Positions 1 to 13,098 of a stretch of DNA of 64,000 nucleotides are shown here, piece by piece. A program made the translations under genes and the position numbers. The notes beneath the pieces are model-generated. The model was not told where the DNA came from. It did not search any database and worked only from the letters and a program-made list of their open reading frames with translations. The stretch spans positions 62,001 to 126,000 of the forward strand of contig JBAMDO010000056.1 of the NCBI GenBank assembly GCA_037074765.1, in the 5' to 3' direction. The stretch is from Mansonella perstans (taxonomy: Eukaryota > Nematoda > Chromadorea > Rhabditida > Onchocercidae). Position 1 is the first letter of the stretch. Each line of letters starts with the position of its first letter.

Positions 1-1047
1 CCTAGTTGATATTTTTTCCTCCCTTAAAAATAAATAATGTGATCAGTAAGATCGGGTGTGTAAAATTGCCATGAATGTGCACTAACACTGTCATTCTTAG
101 GAAAAGTATTTTTACAGTCATTCTGTAAACTCTCCTGTTTTGAAATATCACACTTTAAATGTAATTTAAAATTTTTTCCCTTTTTGCTTACTTAAATGTT
201 TTACGTAGTTTTAAAATTTTCATAATTTTTTTACTGCTTTCATTTGCATTTGTATTTCGACATAATTTATGCTCGTAAATCTCTAATCACCACCGTTCTT
301 CATTTCTCTTGTCTAATGACACAATTTGTATTTTTGTTTACGGCGGTCACCTCTCATTAATGAGAACTTTTTGGTTACCAAGTATTGCGCACTGTAAGAT
401 AAGATCGAAGTGAAAAAAACAAATTTTTTTAAAACATTTACCTTATTTTTTTTCGTTCCAAAAACATTTTATTTCTGATCAAATAATACTGCAAAAAAAA
501 GGACAGTCGTTTCTTTTTCTTTTGTCAAAATCTGGCCAATTTTTTTTTTTCTTTTTTGTGAAAAGTGCTGCAGTTCTATTATGGAATGAAGAAACAATGA
601 AAATGTTCTGACTTGAAATGTATTTCGAATGATACATATTAGCATGTCATCATGTCATTCCAGAAATCTGCAACAATCAGATGAAATAATAATATTTGCC
701 TGTCATAAGTAATTTCGTCATACAATCTTCACTCTATGAATAACCATAAAATGGTGTAACATTTGCGCATCCGTCCTAAGTATTGGATAATTTCCTCAAT
801 GCTATTACTAAAATTTGTATGCCGAAAATTCATAACTCACTCGACAAAATTTTCTATAGTATTTATTCAACATTTTTATATTTTTTATGACTACTTACGA
901 CTTCGTCTCGTGCAATTTAATTATCATATCAGTAAGACATTCTCAACAATATTTCAGGCTATCATTTTCAATCAATCATTCCTAGCAATCACTTTGATTT
1001 AATCACTCGTGCTAATTGTTGTGTGTAGTGTGTAGCATATTTTGTTG
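1..1047. other. Non-coding upstream region
   Basis: AT-rich sequence with poly-T and poly-A runs and no exon I can support. The open frame at 763-1002 has no ATG start at its first codon and a composition typical of chance ORFs here. This stretch probably contains the 5' flank of the plus-strand gene that begins near 1048. No clear TTTCAG-type trans-splice acceptor was seen just before that start. Confidence 0.5.
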
Positions 1048-2977
1048 ATGTCAACATTTTTGTCACCAAGCCAGCAGAATTTGCAATCAGTTTCGACATA
1101 TGATATTGAACGCGTCAGCTTTAAGTATATTTGGACTACAAAAGTTTTAATGCGACAACTTAATGATCATGAAGCAATAATCCTACATGTATCACCAAAA
1201 TTTGCAACCGTTCATGGACAAGTGGCTTTTCAATGGTCTTTGCAAATACATGGGACAACATTTTGCAATGATAAGGTTTATTTGTTTGTTACTTATTTAT
1301 TTTATTGCTTATTTACTTATGTATTTAGTGTGCTGCTACCGCTCTTACTGAAATTAAACTTCTAAAATTATAAAGTGATACTTCAAAAAATTTCATTTAT
1401 CTTCAATCGATACAGTTCGTCGCTTGTGTGATCGAATATTTTATAATATATGTTACATGAAGTAATTAAAAATCGTAATCGTAATCACTATTGATTAGAA
1501 TAAACATCATTGACAAACATGGTTATTCACGTTAATTGAAGGAGGAAGTGGAGTTAAAGGAAGGTAGTTACGATGAATTAGAATGTGAACCAAATTACAT
1601 TGCACTATCGTTGTATTACAACGATGGACCAGCGCCGATTATCGATGATCTACAAGCAATCATGAATGTTTTACTGGATAATAAACATAGTATTGGTGGC
1701 AGTGACGCTGGACATGTTGTTGCTGAAAGTAATTTCAATTTCTATTCGTAATAAATAGAAAAAAAAATTCCTAACTAAAGTTTAAACATTGATTTCCTTG
1801 CACATAATTTGACTAATCCCAAAAAAAAATTCTAATTTTTAAATTTTTGACATCAAAAAAACTTTCAATTTAGAAATTTTAGCCTCCAAATGAGTTCATT
1901 GAAAAAAATGCCCCAATTTAATTATTGTCAAGTCCTCCTAAAATAACAAAAAAACTTCTTTAGTTGCACTGATCATTCATTAAAATGACTTCTGTTTCTA
2001 GTCCCTCATTTTATTTGTTTTATGATCATGCTTATTGAATTAGTGCATATTTAATGGACACGGCATGATTTGTAAAGTCTGGATGGGTAAGATTAGCGAT
2101 ATAGGCAGAAGTTATGATCGTGACATTTTAAACTGTAATTATGATATCAAGGATGTTAATATTCACAGGAAAATATCAGTAATAAAATCTTGCCTATATT
2201 TTTGTCTTACAGAAACAAATCTCTTAGTGTGGAAAGCTGTTGAAGAATTGTTGAAAAAAAAAAACAAAATTCTGCGATTTAGAAGCTAAAACAATAAAGG
2301 ATTAACTGTCCAACAAAAGCCCATGTTATATTCTGGTAAATTTAGCCTTAAGCCGAGAAATATATCTCTCCTCTGATACAATAAAGTTCAAAAATTATTG
2401 CATTCCAGCAAAAAATTTAAATGCTGTGCGTGGTAAGAAGACAGAGCTGACAACAGTTCAACGTTTTGACTTTTCGAACTACATAAAGGTTCACTTTTAC
2501 CAATTATCATTTTAAACATTTAGATAAATTTGAAACATTATTCCATCGGCAAGAAAAATCAGACCAGATTTGAAATTATTGACTAATTTTGACGTCTGTT
2601 TATTGACAGTTATTTTCATCTTCCAGTATTATTTTCACGGAAAGGTCAAAGGACAATACAGCTTTTAATTGATAGATTCTAGAAAATTAGCAGCTTTTCC
2701 AAAATTCTATTTTTTCCAGTAATATTGGAAAAGCAACTGATTATTTTTCCCTGATTGACCTTTGATCACGCACTTGACAATTTCCGATATGTTCTATTTT
2801 TTTTTAGAAAAACATAGGTCAAGTGGTTCATTTATCGATAATGTTAAGTTTTCCTGCGCAACTATTTGAACCAAATACTTATCTCAATACACTTACGCCG
2901 ATACCAATTACGTCATTTCTTATGACGAACTACAGGAGGAGGGCGTCATCAAAAGTGTTCAAGAGGTCACAGCAGAA
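1048..2977 (+). pseudogene. MATH (TRAF-like) domain gene piece, interrupted by an in-frame TGA
   Basis: Three exons can be proposed: 1048-1275, 1542-1728 and 2808 to about 2977. The first begins MSTFLSPSQQN and reads into a MATH-like segment (VSFKYIWTTKVL, FQWSLQIHG). The second continues it (YIALSLYYNDGPAP) after an unusual AAG acceptor. The third carries FIDNVKFSCATI, then an in-frame TGA at 2867-2869, then TKYLSQYTYADTNYVISYDEL in the same frame, ending in a MATH-like strand (VQEVTAEV). Phases agree across both introns (0, then 1). MATH domains are binding modules, in nematodes often joined to BTB domains that recruit cullin-3 ligases. No donor after 2977 gives the phase needed by the next exon (3216). 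The gene is therefore damaged, misassembled, or has an exon I missed. The domain call rests on pattern, not on an alignment. Confidence 0.5.
2867..2869 (+). other. In-frame TGA inside the MATH exon
   Basis: The frame set by the splice from 1728 to 2808 reads MATH-like sequence up to ...FSCATI, meets TGA, and continues in the same frame with YADTNYVISYDEL. Coding character on both sides in one frame points to a nonsense change or a base-call error rather than a missed intron, as no donor or acceptor lies close by. Confidence 0.6.
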
Positions 2978-3215
2978 GTTTGTCATTTTATATCGCTTTT
3001 TTTTCATCTGCATAGAATTTATGAATCTGAGGGAATAAACAGGAACGCATATCTGCAATGACCTTCTAGGAAATATTTAACTTAAGGTATGCTTTAGCTA
3101 AAGTAAATATCAAATATAGGAGGAGGACAGAAGCACTCGCAACAATTGATGTAATACAGGCCTTAGCTTTGAGCAGATAAAGTGCATATTTGTCATTTGT
3201 GGCTTAATTTTTCAG

Positions 3216-5297
3216 AACAAAACTATTAAACGATATGGAAGATAATCTTCATCAAAGGCTGTCACCAAACCAACAGGGTGATTTGGAGGAAATTTTCAAT
3301 CTTATAATAAACGAGGAAAAAGAACTTTGCCTCTCTAAATCTGATTCAATGAGAGATTTGAAGAAGTGTGAAGGATTGAAAAATGAATTGAAGTAAGTTG
3401 ATAATGTCAGATATTTTTCTGACGGTTATTTCTTAATTTCGCTTCATTAAAGTACAAAATTTATCGATACCAATCCTAAAATTCAATACATTATCATTGA
3501 AAATTGGTTCAAGTTTGATTTATAATTGAGACTGTCACAACTTTCACAATCAATTTTTCCAATTAAGATTACTTGTAAGGAAATCACACATATTCCCAAT
3601 TAATTAACAATTGTATATTAGACATGATGATTAAAATGAAATCGCTTCTATATATATATGAAGTTTTCAGGTACAAAATGGAACTGTTCAAAAAATTACT
3701 AATAGCATGTTGTGCTGGTTGTCAAAAGAAGGCACAAATAATGGAAGAGGAAAATCTGGAGATTGATCATGAAGAGATGGAAGTATCAGATGCTGAAAAT
3801 GCATTCGAATGTAATGATCAGAATAAAGATGCTATTCATGAGGTCATTTTTGTATCAATAAAAAAAATTTATTTTGGATTTGAAAAACAATAGAACATGT
3901 GGACCGAAGTTAGATGTAAAATTAATGAAGATATGACAAATGAAGATGTGATATCTGTCACACAAACCAGAATGCTCGAAATGATTTCTTTTTGAAATTT
4001 GAAAATTAAATTTCAATAGCTTTTCAGAAGATTGCTAACATGTTTTTCACAAAAATTATTTTACCAGAAATGGATTATGTTGAAAATTTTGCTGATTTTT
4101 TAATTGATGTCGAATTGAATAGTTTACCGGTGTTAAAACGAGTATGTGAAGGTTATCTTTGCAGTGAGCTAAATTCAGTAAGTTTATGCTGTGCACTTCA
4201 TTTGCTAAACTTTACATGATATTTTACGAATATCAATTTAAAAAAGTTGGATTATATTAGAGCCGAAAAAAAGATTACGGATGTTCATCAGTCATTTCGG
4301 ATTGAAATTTGTCCTTGGCAAAACTATCAAAGCTTAATCAAGCGGCAGTAATCATTATTATTCCAGAATAAAGATATAGTAACATCACTACTGTTGGAGC
4401 TTCTATTTATGGCTATTGTTTTCAATTTAAAAGTGCTCAAATCGATGACAATTTCTGAATTATCCGATCGTCCCGAAGAACTGAACGAATCGAATGCTTT
4501 ATTAGCTCTCGATGAATACAAGTAAGTTTTCTCTAGATTTGCTCAATGAGACATTTTTGGATTTTTGTAGCATCTATGCGCGCTAACTAAGTTGAACATT
4601 ACGATTTGAACACTGGCCGTATAAAAAAAAAAAGAAAGAAAAAAATGATATGTTATTTATTTGGCAATCCTTAATTAACAGCATTTCTCCACGCTCTCAA
4701 ACAAATTTTACAGAAATTTGGATCTTCGAATGATAAAACTTAATGGAACTAATCTTGCTGAAGTGATCGAAGAAGTGCAACGATTCCGAGAGCAAAGGCT
4801 GCGTACAAAACTGGTTAAAAATCTGGTTTGTTTCTATCATTTTTTTTGCTGCTTTTTGGACAGTAACGAAAAGATATTTTGAACTACGTTCTCAGTTATC
4901 ATTTAAAAATAACAAGTAAATTTTTGGCATTAAAATTTTTTCTTCTTAACCAAAGTTAATAATTCAAATATTCAATTGTCAACAAACGTAGTAAGAATGA
5001 ACATTAAGACAATTGTATAATTATATAAGCACAAGTAATACAGTTATATGAGCACAGGTACAATACCGGTATTTTATTAAAAGATTTAGTTAATAAAACT
5101 AGAGAAAAAAATCCTGGATAAAAGACCAACATTCAGAATAAAAAACTTACATTCAAAATAAATCTTGAATTAAAACAAATTTTAGAAAAGAATACTATCA
5201 ATAACCAATAAACAAACAGCGATTTTTTTTTCAGGATGACATAAATCAACTAAAGGACGATATGAATCTGCTCTATTGTAATTACAGGGTTTCCTAA
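3216..5297 (+). CDS. BTB/BACK-like nematode protein, seven exons
   Basis: Exons 3216-3392, 3671-3842, 3894-3947, 4028-4177, 4367-4521, 4714-4825 and 5235-5297 join without a phase error into about 294 codons. A possible internal start is the ATG at 3235. The end of exon 3894 is uncertain, because without the donor chosen at 3948 it runs to a TGA. The first two exons are charged and probably helical (acidic run near IMEEENLEIDHEEMEVSDAE). Exon 4028-4177 resembles the end of a BTB domain (ENFADFLIDVELNSLPVLKR, then a C-x-x-YLC pattern). Exon 4367 resembles the helical BACK region (LLLELLFMAIVFNLKVL). The C-terminus is a short helical tail ending at TAA 5295-5297. The dimerising first half of a BTB domain was not found. 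With the MATH exons just upstream, one MATH-BTB gene is likely. The function would be as a substrate adaptor, by family analogy only. Confidence 0.55.
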
Positions 5298-5616
5298 TTT
5301 AAAGATTTGTAAATCCTTTCTACCCTTAGATTTCTTGTTGATAGAATGATATCATCATGTCAAAAACTTAACAGGTAAACGTGAACAAGTGCATCTTTTT
5401 TATTCCAACTTCTTCAGCACCATTTGTCAAAATTTGAGAACCAAATATAGAGAGAAATGTCATCACCTAATAATTGAGTTCACCATTTCGAATCTCTTGT
5501 TTTTGGTGCTTTTCACTTATAAAATGGAACTATTAGATTCTGATATCATTCTATAATCCAAGAAGAAGTATACCCTTAAATCGATTAGGTAACGCAGCGA
5601 CGTTTCCGATTCCATA
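5298..5616. other. Convergent 3' intergenic gap
   Basis: About 320 bases between the stop of the plus-strand BTB-like gene and the stop of the minus-strand LAS1-like gene. It must contain both 3' UTRs. The minus strand carries AATAAA at 5399-5404, 213 bases after the LAS1-like stop. No open exon was seen. Confidence 0.6.
5399..5404 (-). terminator. Candidate polyadenylation signal for the LAS1-like gene
   Basis: AATAAA on the minus strand, 213 bases downstream of the stop at 5617-5619. The hexamer is frequent by chance in DNA this AT-rich. Confidence 0.3.
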
Positions 5617-8600
5617 CTATTTAGGTTCAACAACGAGGTATAACGATTCAGTGCTTTGCTCAGGCGTTAATCCCAGTGGAATGTCCTTCCATTCTACTGG
5701 ATTACAAATTGACCAACGATGACTTTTACTAGAAGCACTGCTTGCATCTCTTGTTTTTGATCGTTTTTCACCTGCAATGATCACGAGATTTTACAACTAA
5801 TTAAATTCTTAAAATCCTAAGATCAAATTCATTATCAGGATTAAATTTTCACGTTTTTCTTTAATGCTTGTAATTCTGTTTCTGAGAAAGCTATCATATT
5901 GACAGCTATCATAGTGGCAATCATTGTTTAATCATATTGTCTTCGTTGTTTTTATGATGTCTCCTCTAATCGGTTATCCCAACTGTAGTCCAGAAAAAAA
6001 AAAAAACAACTCAAGTTGAGATTTGCAATATAACTGGCAACATTCTCCAAATAATCTTGATAAAAAAGAAGCTAAAACACATTCGCCAATCAACCTTTGT
6101 TGTTCTTAGTTTCAATCAATTTCTGCCGTTTTATTGTTTGCACTATATAATTTAATTTTTGGAAAAAGAAATTGGGTTTTTTTTCTTATATTCTCAATTG
6201 AGTGAAGTATGGGCTGCTACAGAAAAATCGAAAATTCTACAATTCAAATTGTACCATAAAAATCATTATTTTACAATTAGAATCTCACTAAAAATTTGGA
6301 AAAGCCATGCATATCTAGATAATTTGATTAGGCATAAGTTATGTAGCATCATGACGACAGCGATTCAAACACGATCGCATAAGTATTATAAATTATTAAC
6401 AGAGAGTAAAGTGCGAAGTTTCACTCTTATAAAACTTCTCATAATAACGCCGTATTCTGTTCATATCTGTTAACGATTGAGATGGTGTTATGAATATGTA
6501 CTTAAATAAATAAAAAGATAAATAAGAACGAGAAAAAATGGAAATGAAGAGATATAATTATCTAACTTTCTTTCTGCATCATTAAATTTCGCAAGTTTTC
6601 GACAGTTTTGAAGGATGTAACAATATCGGAGGAAGCATTAGATGTTGATGTTTCTGAGGTAATCGTTTTTTTAGAGGACAGAATTGCTAGTTGCCTCAAG
6701 GCATGCTTCTCCTTTTCTGTTATCTTTTCAATTTTCATTAGAACTCTGAAATTTGAATTCAGCAAAAAATCGGGGACATTTCAAATTAATGAAAATTTGA
6801 AACTTCATCTTATTTCTCATAAAAAAACAAACTATAAGATGTTAAAAAGTGGTCGTGGTAATTTCCAACGAGAAATTCGTATTGCGCTTCTATCATTTCT
6901 ATAGTAGTATAGTTATTTTCGACCAGATGCTTTAGAAAAGAACTATAAATCTTTAAAAAACTAAAAGAAAATTAGAAAAAACTTACTTATCAAAATGGAC
7001 TTCTCTTAATTTCTCTGGACCCAATATTATCATTTTCAAAATTCTCTCCCAATCAGATTGAGTTAGGACACTGGCTGAAAGGAAATACATTTAAAAAGCA
7101 ATAAAAATTAACATAAAAATAAAATAAAATTAACCATAAAAAATTAACAAAATCTAAAAATTACCATAAAAAACTAATAAAATCTAAAAATTAACCATAA
7201 AAAACTAACAAAATCTAAAAATTAACCACAAAAAATTAACAAAATAAAAATTAACCGTAAAAAATTAACAAAATACCACAAAAACCAAAAAAAAATTAAC
7301 ATAAAAAATTAACCATAAAAAATTAACAAAATCTATCTCTCAACCGGAACACCAGAAAGACTGAATGCTTCAATAACAATGTCAACTTATGTTTAACAAA
7401 TCAGGAATAATTGCTGACATTCTACATATGCGGTTAACATCCGATCACTCCATGCAGTCAGCTGCCGTTTCCGTATCGGCTGTACTTCACTACCACATGC
7501 AGTTTCAAGAAGCTGAAAGGAGGTTCAAGGAGCTTCAAGAAGCTTTTATATATTTCTTCAGATGCTGCATTATATCACTATTGATCTGTCCTATCAGCAA
7601 TGGAAGCTTGCACATTATTTATTGGTAAATAATAGAGAAAGCATAATTTCACCATCGTTAAAAAAACCTTATATATAAGTTATTTATCGCATAAAAATAA
7701 TCGGAAAACCCGAAATACTTTTTTAATTTTTGTATTAAAGTCTAATATAGAAACAGAAAATTGATTCTTTATCATAATATACATGTTCTGATACTGAAGT
7801 AATGAATCATTTTATTTTTACTGATAATCAAATCTCTTTAAGGTTTTGGATTTTGCAACAATTTCCCACCGGACTTGATCTAACTGAACTGCAATATCTG
7901 GACTGTAACAAATAAAGCCAGGAGCATTTTTTTAATTTCAAGATCATCCAGTATAATAACTAAGCTAATATTCATACTTAACCAACAAAGTTTCTCTACT
8001 GCACATTTATTCCAATTTATTAAAGAATAATGTGTATAACTGTTGACCACTCTCACTATATAAACAGGAGAATCGTTTGAAAATTTAAAACTAATTTCTG
8101 TATGAGCAGTGCCCTTTAAATTCTCCCCGAATTATTCCCCAGTACTGTTTGCTACGTTAAAGAAGAATAATATTACTGAACGTTTGCATAATTATTTTAA
8201 GCAAACTAACGAAGACTTCAACAAACATCTATTTTCATGATAATAAAATTTACCTGAAAGAGTAACTCGGGCAACATTTTAGCTTCATTTAGGTAATGAA
8301 AGACCGGTCTCCAGAAAAGTTGCAAATCTGCTGGAATAATCCATAAATCTCCATTTTCTAAAACTAGAAAAATTTCTTGTGACAAGTTAATTATTTCTCG
8401 AAACCAAAAAATTCGTTACCACTTAAATCTCCTATTTGCTCTTACATCAATATAGCACCTCGTACAAAAGGAATTTTGACATAAAATGCAACTAGTAAAT
8501 CAAGCCCATACCTGCTAATAAATCACATCCAATTGACTTAATTTGTTTCTCGTTTAAAATCAAATATCCTTCCTTTAAAAATACTTCCAGGAATTCCCTG

Positions 8601-11600
8601 AAATGATGAATAATTCAATTCTATATCCAACTTTAGGTCCACGAAGTTCTATAAAATAAACACAATAAACAACATACAAAAAATTATCTAAAGCAACCTA
8701 CGGTAGCAAAAGAAATTCCAAATTTTCATAACTAAACATTTCCTAGTAAGTCAGTTATTGTCTATTTAACTGAGTTAAATAAAACAATAACTTTTTAAAA
8801 TTCGAAATATTTTTAGAGAATAAAGAATAATTAAGAAAGAGTCCATTTCTTGCTTTCAAAAAATAATAACATGAAAGTAATTGAGAAACAATCAAAGAGA
8901 GGAAAAAAATTTGTGTGGCACAGACAGTAACTGAAATGAAAACTGTGAATGAGTGAGAATTTCATTACTGTGAATGAAAGAGAATTTCAAACAATTTACC
9001 AAGGATGCATCATGATGAACATCTCCATTTTTGTTAAAATCTTCAGCAATCTCATATTCGTGTTTTGCTTCCCTTTTTTCTGACGAGCAGATGAACTCAT
9101 CTGAAGAGTATCAAAAGTTGCTAATTCGGTGATGATAATGATATGACGGTCATATGATAATGATAATAATAAAGAGTTGGTTTTACACTAATTATATTAT
9201 ATTCCTCCTTTCTATTTTGGTCAGATTGAGCAATCCAATAACAATTTTTTCGAAATTTATTCTTTTTTTTAATTTTTGTTTTTTGATTTAACGGTACTTC
9301 AACTACCATTTGTAAAGAACAATACATAAAGCGATCAATTAAGTCAATAGCTTCTTGTTGCAGTTGATTTTCATCATTCTCATTTTGATTATTCAAATTA
9401 AACCCAATGGTTTCAGTTACTGGCTTTGACCAGTGATGCTCCTAAAAAAAAATTTAACAATATATTTTTACAATGTAAATAGTTTTTGAAAAAATTTAAT
9501 TGATTTAGGAAAATTAATTTATAGTTTGCTTGGAATATCTTCTTTAATTAGAAAATCAAATAACGCAATAACCAATCCTAAATATGCCTATAAAAAAAAA
9601 AAAAAAAAACACAAAAGATAAGACAGCAATCTACCGACATTCATCTATAAATTAAACCAAAACTGCAATACTTTGTGTACTACAAAAATTTACCCAAAGC
9701 CAATTTCGACAGCAACTTGTTGCCTGCCGTAAATTTTCTAACGACGGGAGATGCGAATGAGTTGCACTATGTCGAATATCAACTACCCATTGTGGAATCC
9801 CAACCTAAAATAATCCAAAACCTGAGAAAAAATCGTAACACATAAGTAACAGTTAATTTTGTTCTAACTGACGCTTTAAGACTTTTTTGTCATCACAAAA
9901 TTCTGATGGGAATGAAATCATTAAGCACTTACATAACCAACAGCTGTTGCAATTGATTTGAACGCACAATTAGATTGGCATATTTCGTTAACATAATTTA
10001 CAAATCTACAAAAAAAGAAAACTGTTTAGTTTCTCGCTTTCTTAAGATTTTCTCATTGGTCACTTGGTGAAATATATCCTGGCTTTAATGTAAATAGAAA
10101 ATGACGACAATAAGTAAAGGAAGAATTTTTTTGTAAACGTAATTCACAAATCGATTTTTTTTTAGTGATTATTTCTTGTTTTAAAAAAAATCGAGGGTTA
10201 GAGATTTATGAGATAGAAGCAATTTTAAGCTGATTTATGACAAAAAAACAAAATGTCAATTAGTTTTCGGTGGAATTTTTCAGTCCTTCATCCTATCATC
10301 TATTAGTACCAATTGTGAATGAAAGAAATTCACTGTACACTTCAAAACAATTTTTCTTCAAGACTATAGCTCTCGCATTTTTCTGATTTATGGCTTTTAA
10401 CATTCGTTTTTTAATACTATTCCAATTTCCAATTCAGTATTGATTGTAAAACGGTTTCTTCAAATGCAATGAAAAAACAGAAGCTTATTTGAAGACATTT
10501 AAAATAAGAGAAATATGATGATATAATTTCATAAATTAGATAAACAAAAACGATTTTTTTTTCATTGACCAAAGTTGAATTTTAAACATCATATTATTAT
10601 TTAACAGCTTTTGGTGTAAATTTTTTTTTGATCTTATGCAGTAAATTGAAAATGGCATATGTAGCAGCAGCATATGCGAAGAAGCTGTATTAAACAGATA
10701 ACTCCAATCGTAGTGGTGGAGTTTGCATTTTCACATTATGTCTCTTTACTTGAATCTGTCAAAAAAATTCGAAAATTAGAAAAAAAAATGAAAAGTCGAA
10801 TGGCAGAAGAAAAATAAATAAAGAACTTAGAGACAGAAAACCAACTTTTTTCGGGATTTTTTGCGTGCAAATCAAAAAATGACAGTTTTCTTTTCTCACC
10901 TAAAATATTCTCATAGATCGATTTCTCATCTCTCATATATCCCTCCCTCATTTTTCATTACCATTATTACAATCAGTATTGCCAGTGAAAATACTTCACT
11001 AATTAAATTTCCAATAAAACTCTCATAATCTAAATATCTGATCAACATAACTTACCAAAACTTCTAGTAATGCCTGCAATAGCAAAGTACCTAATAGAAA
11101 ATTTCCGAATTTTATATATGCAAACAGCACAAAAAGGATGTAGTAAAAAAATATGAGGACAGTTGCCAAGGAAATATTTGCAGTTCAAAATGGATGTCAC
11201 AATATTATATGATCGGAAATATGTTTTGGCAGCAGCTAACTTGGAAATGACATCCGATACAGCTGTCACCATAGTCTTACCAGGTTTACAGATATTCTTG
11301 TTTTCATTCATTTTGGTTCTCAAAAAAAAAAAAAAAAACAATTGTTGTTTGATGCCTGTTTTTTATGTTTATTTTTTCCCCCATATATGTTTTAGTAACA
11401 GCACTAACTGCAGTAGTTTAAATAAAAATTATTGATTAGTCAAAGGCTAAAATTCTCCAAAAAATATTTTCACGTCCATTTTAGATCTTTCCACTTTTTT
11501 ACGATAAATTTATATGTTCATGTTCTATTATTATTATTGCATATATTTCAAAAGATAATTGACTATTTTCTTTCGAAATAAATTTTAGTAAAATTTCTTT

Positions 11601-13011
11601 CCTTACAACTACACCGATTAAATAATACGTAACTCATACACAGCTCTAAGGTCATGAATGGTATGACAGCAAACAGTATGATATCATATGCTCAACAATA
11701 AGCTTGTGCATTTTCAAAACAAATCTTTAACATTGCTACATCTTGGAAATCTCTTATAGGGTATAAGATTGGACAACGATTGGGACTAATCCTTCATTTT
11801 CAATGTGAATTTGAAAGTGAAATTAACCAAATAATATTTGTGAAGCAGAATGCCAATAATTCGAGTAATCACTTTTGTCATTGAACTTTTTATAATTAAA
11901 CATCGATTTAAAATCTGAATCTCCATTCTAAACCTAAATTATAATGCGTTTAAATAAATTACGTAATCCCTTAAAAAAACTTTAAAATTCACTAACCTAA
12001 TAATCGCAGTGCAATAAGCAAGTTTTACATTTCCGATACCGAACCAATCATCACATTTGGTTTCCTTATCCATAATTACTGCACGCAACAGCATTTCGGT
12101 CATATCCGCAGCCACGTGCACCGAATCTCCTGACCTGAATGAGATGAAAGATGATATTATGTAATTTAGAATTCTTTCAAGTGCGATTTGGAAGAACCAG
12201 AGCTATATGAATTAGCAATAACAGCTAGCAGCATTAATTCTTTTCTGGAATGAATGGATGCATGTCACATCCTATACCGCAACCGAAAGAAATAACACTC
12301 CTAATGAAAAAAATGGTAATAAAATCGCCTGAGAATAACTGTTTGAAATGATTATGAATTATATATCATTCATGGAAATTCATAAAATTGGCATCCTTAT
12401 CTGTGGCAAAAAAGGTTAATACAAAAACCCACTGATCCATGTTGCAATGGTACAAATGATCATGTAGCAGTAATCAAAACGGTACGCCAATAACTCCCTC
12501 TACAGATAACAAGTATGACTAAAGAGAAAACATAAACTAAACAATCATAACAACCCAATATTATGATAACAATTTTTTCTTTTTCATATAACTACTGATG
12601 ACTAATAAAGATGAAATAATAGAACAGAGGGAAAGTCAACCTTGCCTTCCATGACACAATTAATGCAACGGCATGTTTTAATTCGGATACTTGATTACTT
12701 TGATATACATTTGTTACAATATCCCACTCACGCCTGAAAAGAATATTTCTTTAGAAAAAAAAGCTAATTTCAAGCTTCAAAAGTAATAAACGAAAACTTT
12801 GCTAAAAATTTAAATACACAGACTAAGCTTATTTCTTAACAGTTCGAGAAAAAGTATATAAAGCGCGAAATCCCTTCAATATTTCAGGTTCTCGAGCTCA
12901 TCATTCTCTTTCACAACAGTGAGCATAATTCTCGTTAGCAGTATCTTAGTATTTTGTAAATAAATCAATTAACCTGGTGAATGGTACTTGAACTCCTTTG
13001 AAATTTGCCAT
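5617..13011 (-). CDS. LAS1L: LAS1-like ribosome-biogenesis endoribonuclease subunit
   Basis: Las1 cuts the ITS2 spacer of pre-rRNA and works with the Grc3/NOL9 kinase during 60S maturation in the nucleus. Exons in gene order: 12974-13011, 12641-12733, 11997-12134, 9933-10005, 9694-9804, 9187-9441, 9000-9100, 8512-8597, 8254-8357, 7822-7883, 6987-7070, 6567-6745, 5617-5771. They join in phase to about 492 codons. Residues 13-150 form the LAS1 domain: REWDIV, a helix with LIVSW, LAYCTAIIRFVNYV and IPQWVVDIRHSATH. The last holds the HEPN catalytic R-x4-H, about R125 and H130. The middle exons match the conserved FLEVFLKEGYLI and LQLFWRPVFHYL regions. The end, WSICNPVEWKDIPLGLTPEQ, matches the conserved Las1 tail. 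Human LAS1L is longer (about 734 residues), mainly through acidic low-complexity sequence that is missing here. Least certain: the 3' limit of exon 9187-9441 and the start of exon 7822 (7883 or 7902). Start: the first ATG, 86 bases after a possible trans-splice acceptor. Confidence 0.9.
7121..7335. repeat. AT-rich minisatellite, unit about 31-33 bp
   Basis: Roughly six to seven degenerate copies of a unit built on AACCATAAAAAATTAAC followed by AAAATCTAAAAATT. It lies between the LAS1-like exons at 6987-7070 and 7822-7883, so it is intronic. Copies differ by single bases and the last ones shorten. Confidence 0.8.
10006..11996. other. Large intron of the LAS1-like gene
   Basis: The exon ending ...CTAII-R (11997-12134, phase 2) splices in frame to FVNYVNEICQ (9933-10005), matching the contiguous RFVN motif of Las1. 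The almost 2 kb between holds long A and T runs and a decoy mini-exon near 11053-11091 that does not fit in phase. Confidence 0.75.
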
Positions 13012-13096
13012 TATTTATCGAATCCAATAACAAAAGGAAAGTTAATATAACATCGCTCACTGCATGTATGAAATTCACCAAATGTTCTCAGTCTTC

Positions 13097-13098
13097 AC
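13097..13098 (-). other. Candidate trans-splice or 5' UTR acceptor for the LAS1-like gene
   Basis: The minus strand reads TTTTTGCAG followed by TGAAGACTG, with the AG ending at 13098 and 86 bases before the LAS1-like ATG. Many nematode mRNAs receive a spliced leader at such sites, but a 5' UTR intron would look the same. Confidence 0.35.

Noticed and set aside
2823..3038. 71-codon plus ORF
   Set aside because: It is the wrong frame of the MATH exon; the phase from exon 1542-1728 selects the frame with the TGA.
6159..6473. 104-codon plus ORF
   Set aside because: No ATG at its first codon and no splice partners; it sits in an intron of the LAS1-like gene. A chance frame is likely.
6608..6904. 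98-codon plus ORF
   Set aside because: It is the antisense shadow of the LAS1-like exon 6567-6745.
11053..11091. Mini-exon of the LAS1-like gene (RYFAIAGITRSF) with good acceptor and donor
   Set aside because: It enters in phase 2 but leaves in phase 1, while the next exon needs phase 2. Joining 11997 directly to 10005 recreates the conserved RFVN motif.
11163..11435. 90-codon plus ORF
   Set aside because: It lies in a LAS1-like intron, runs through a long A tract and has no splice or start support.
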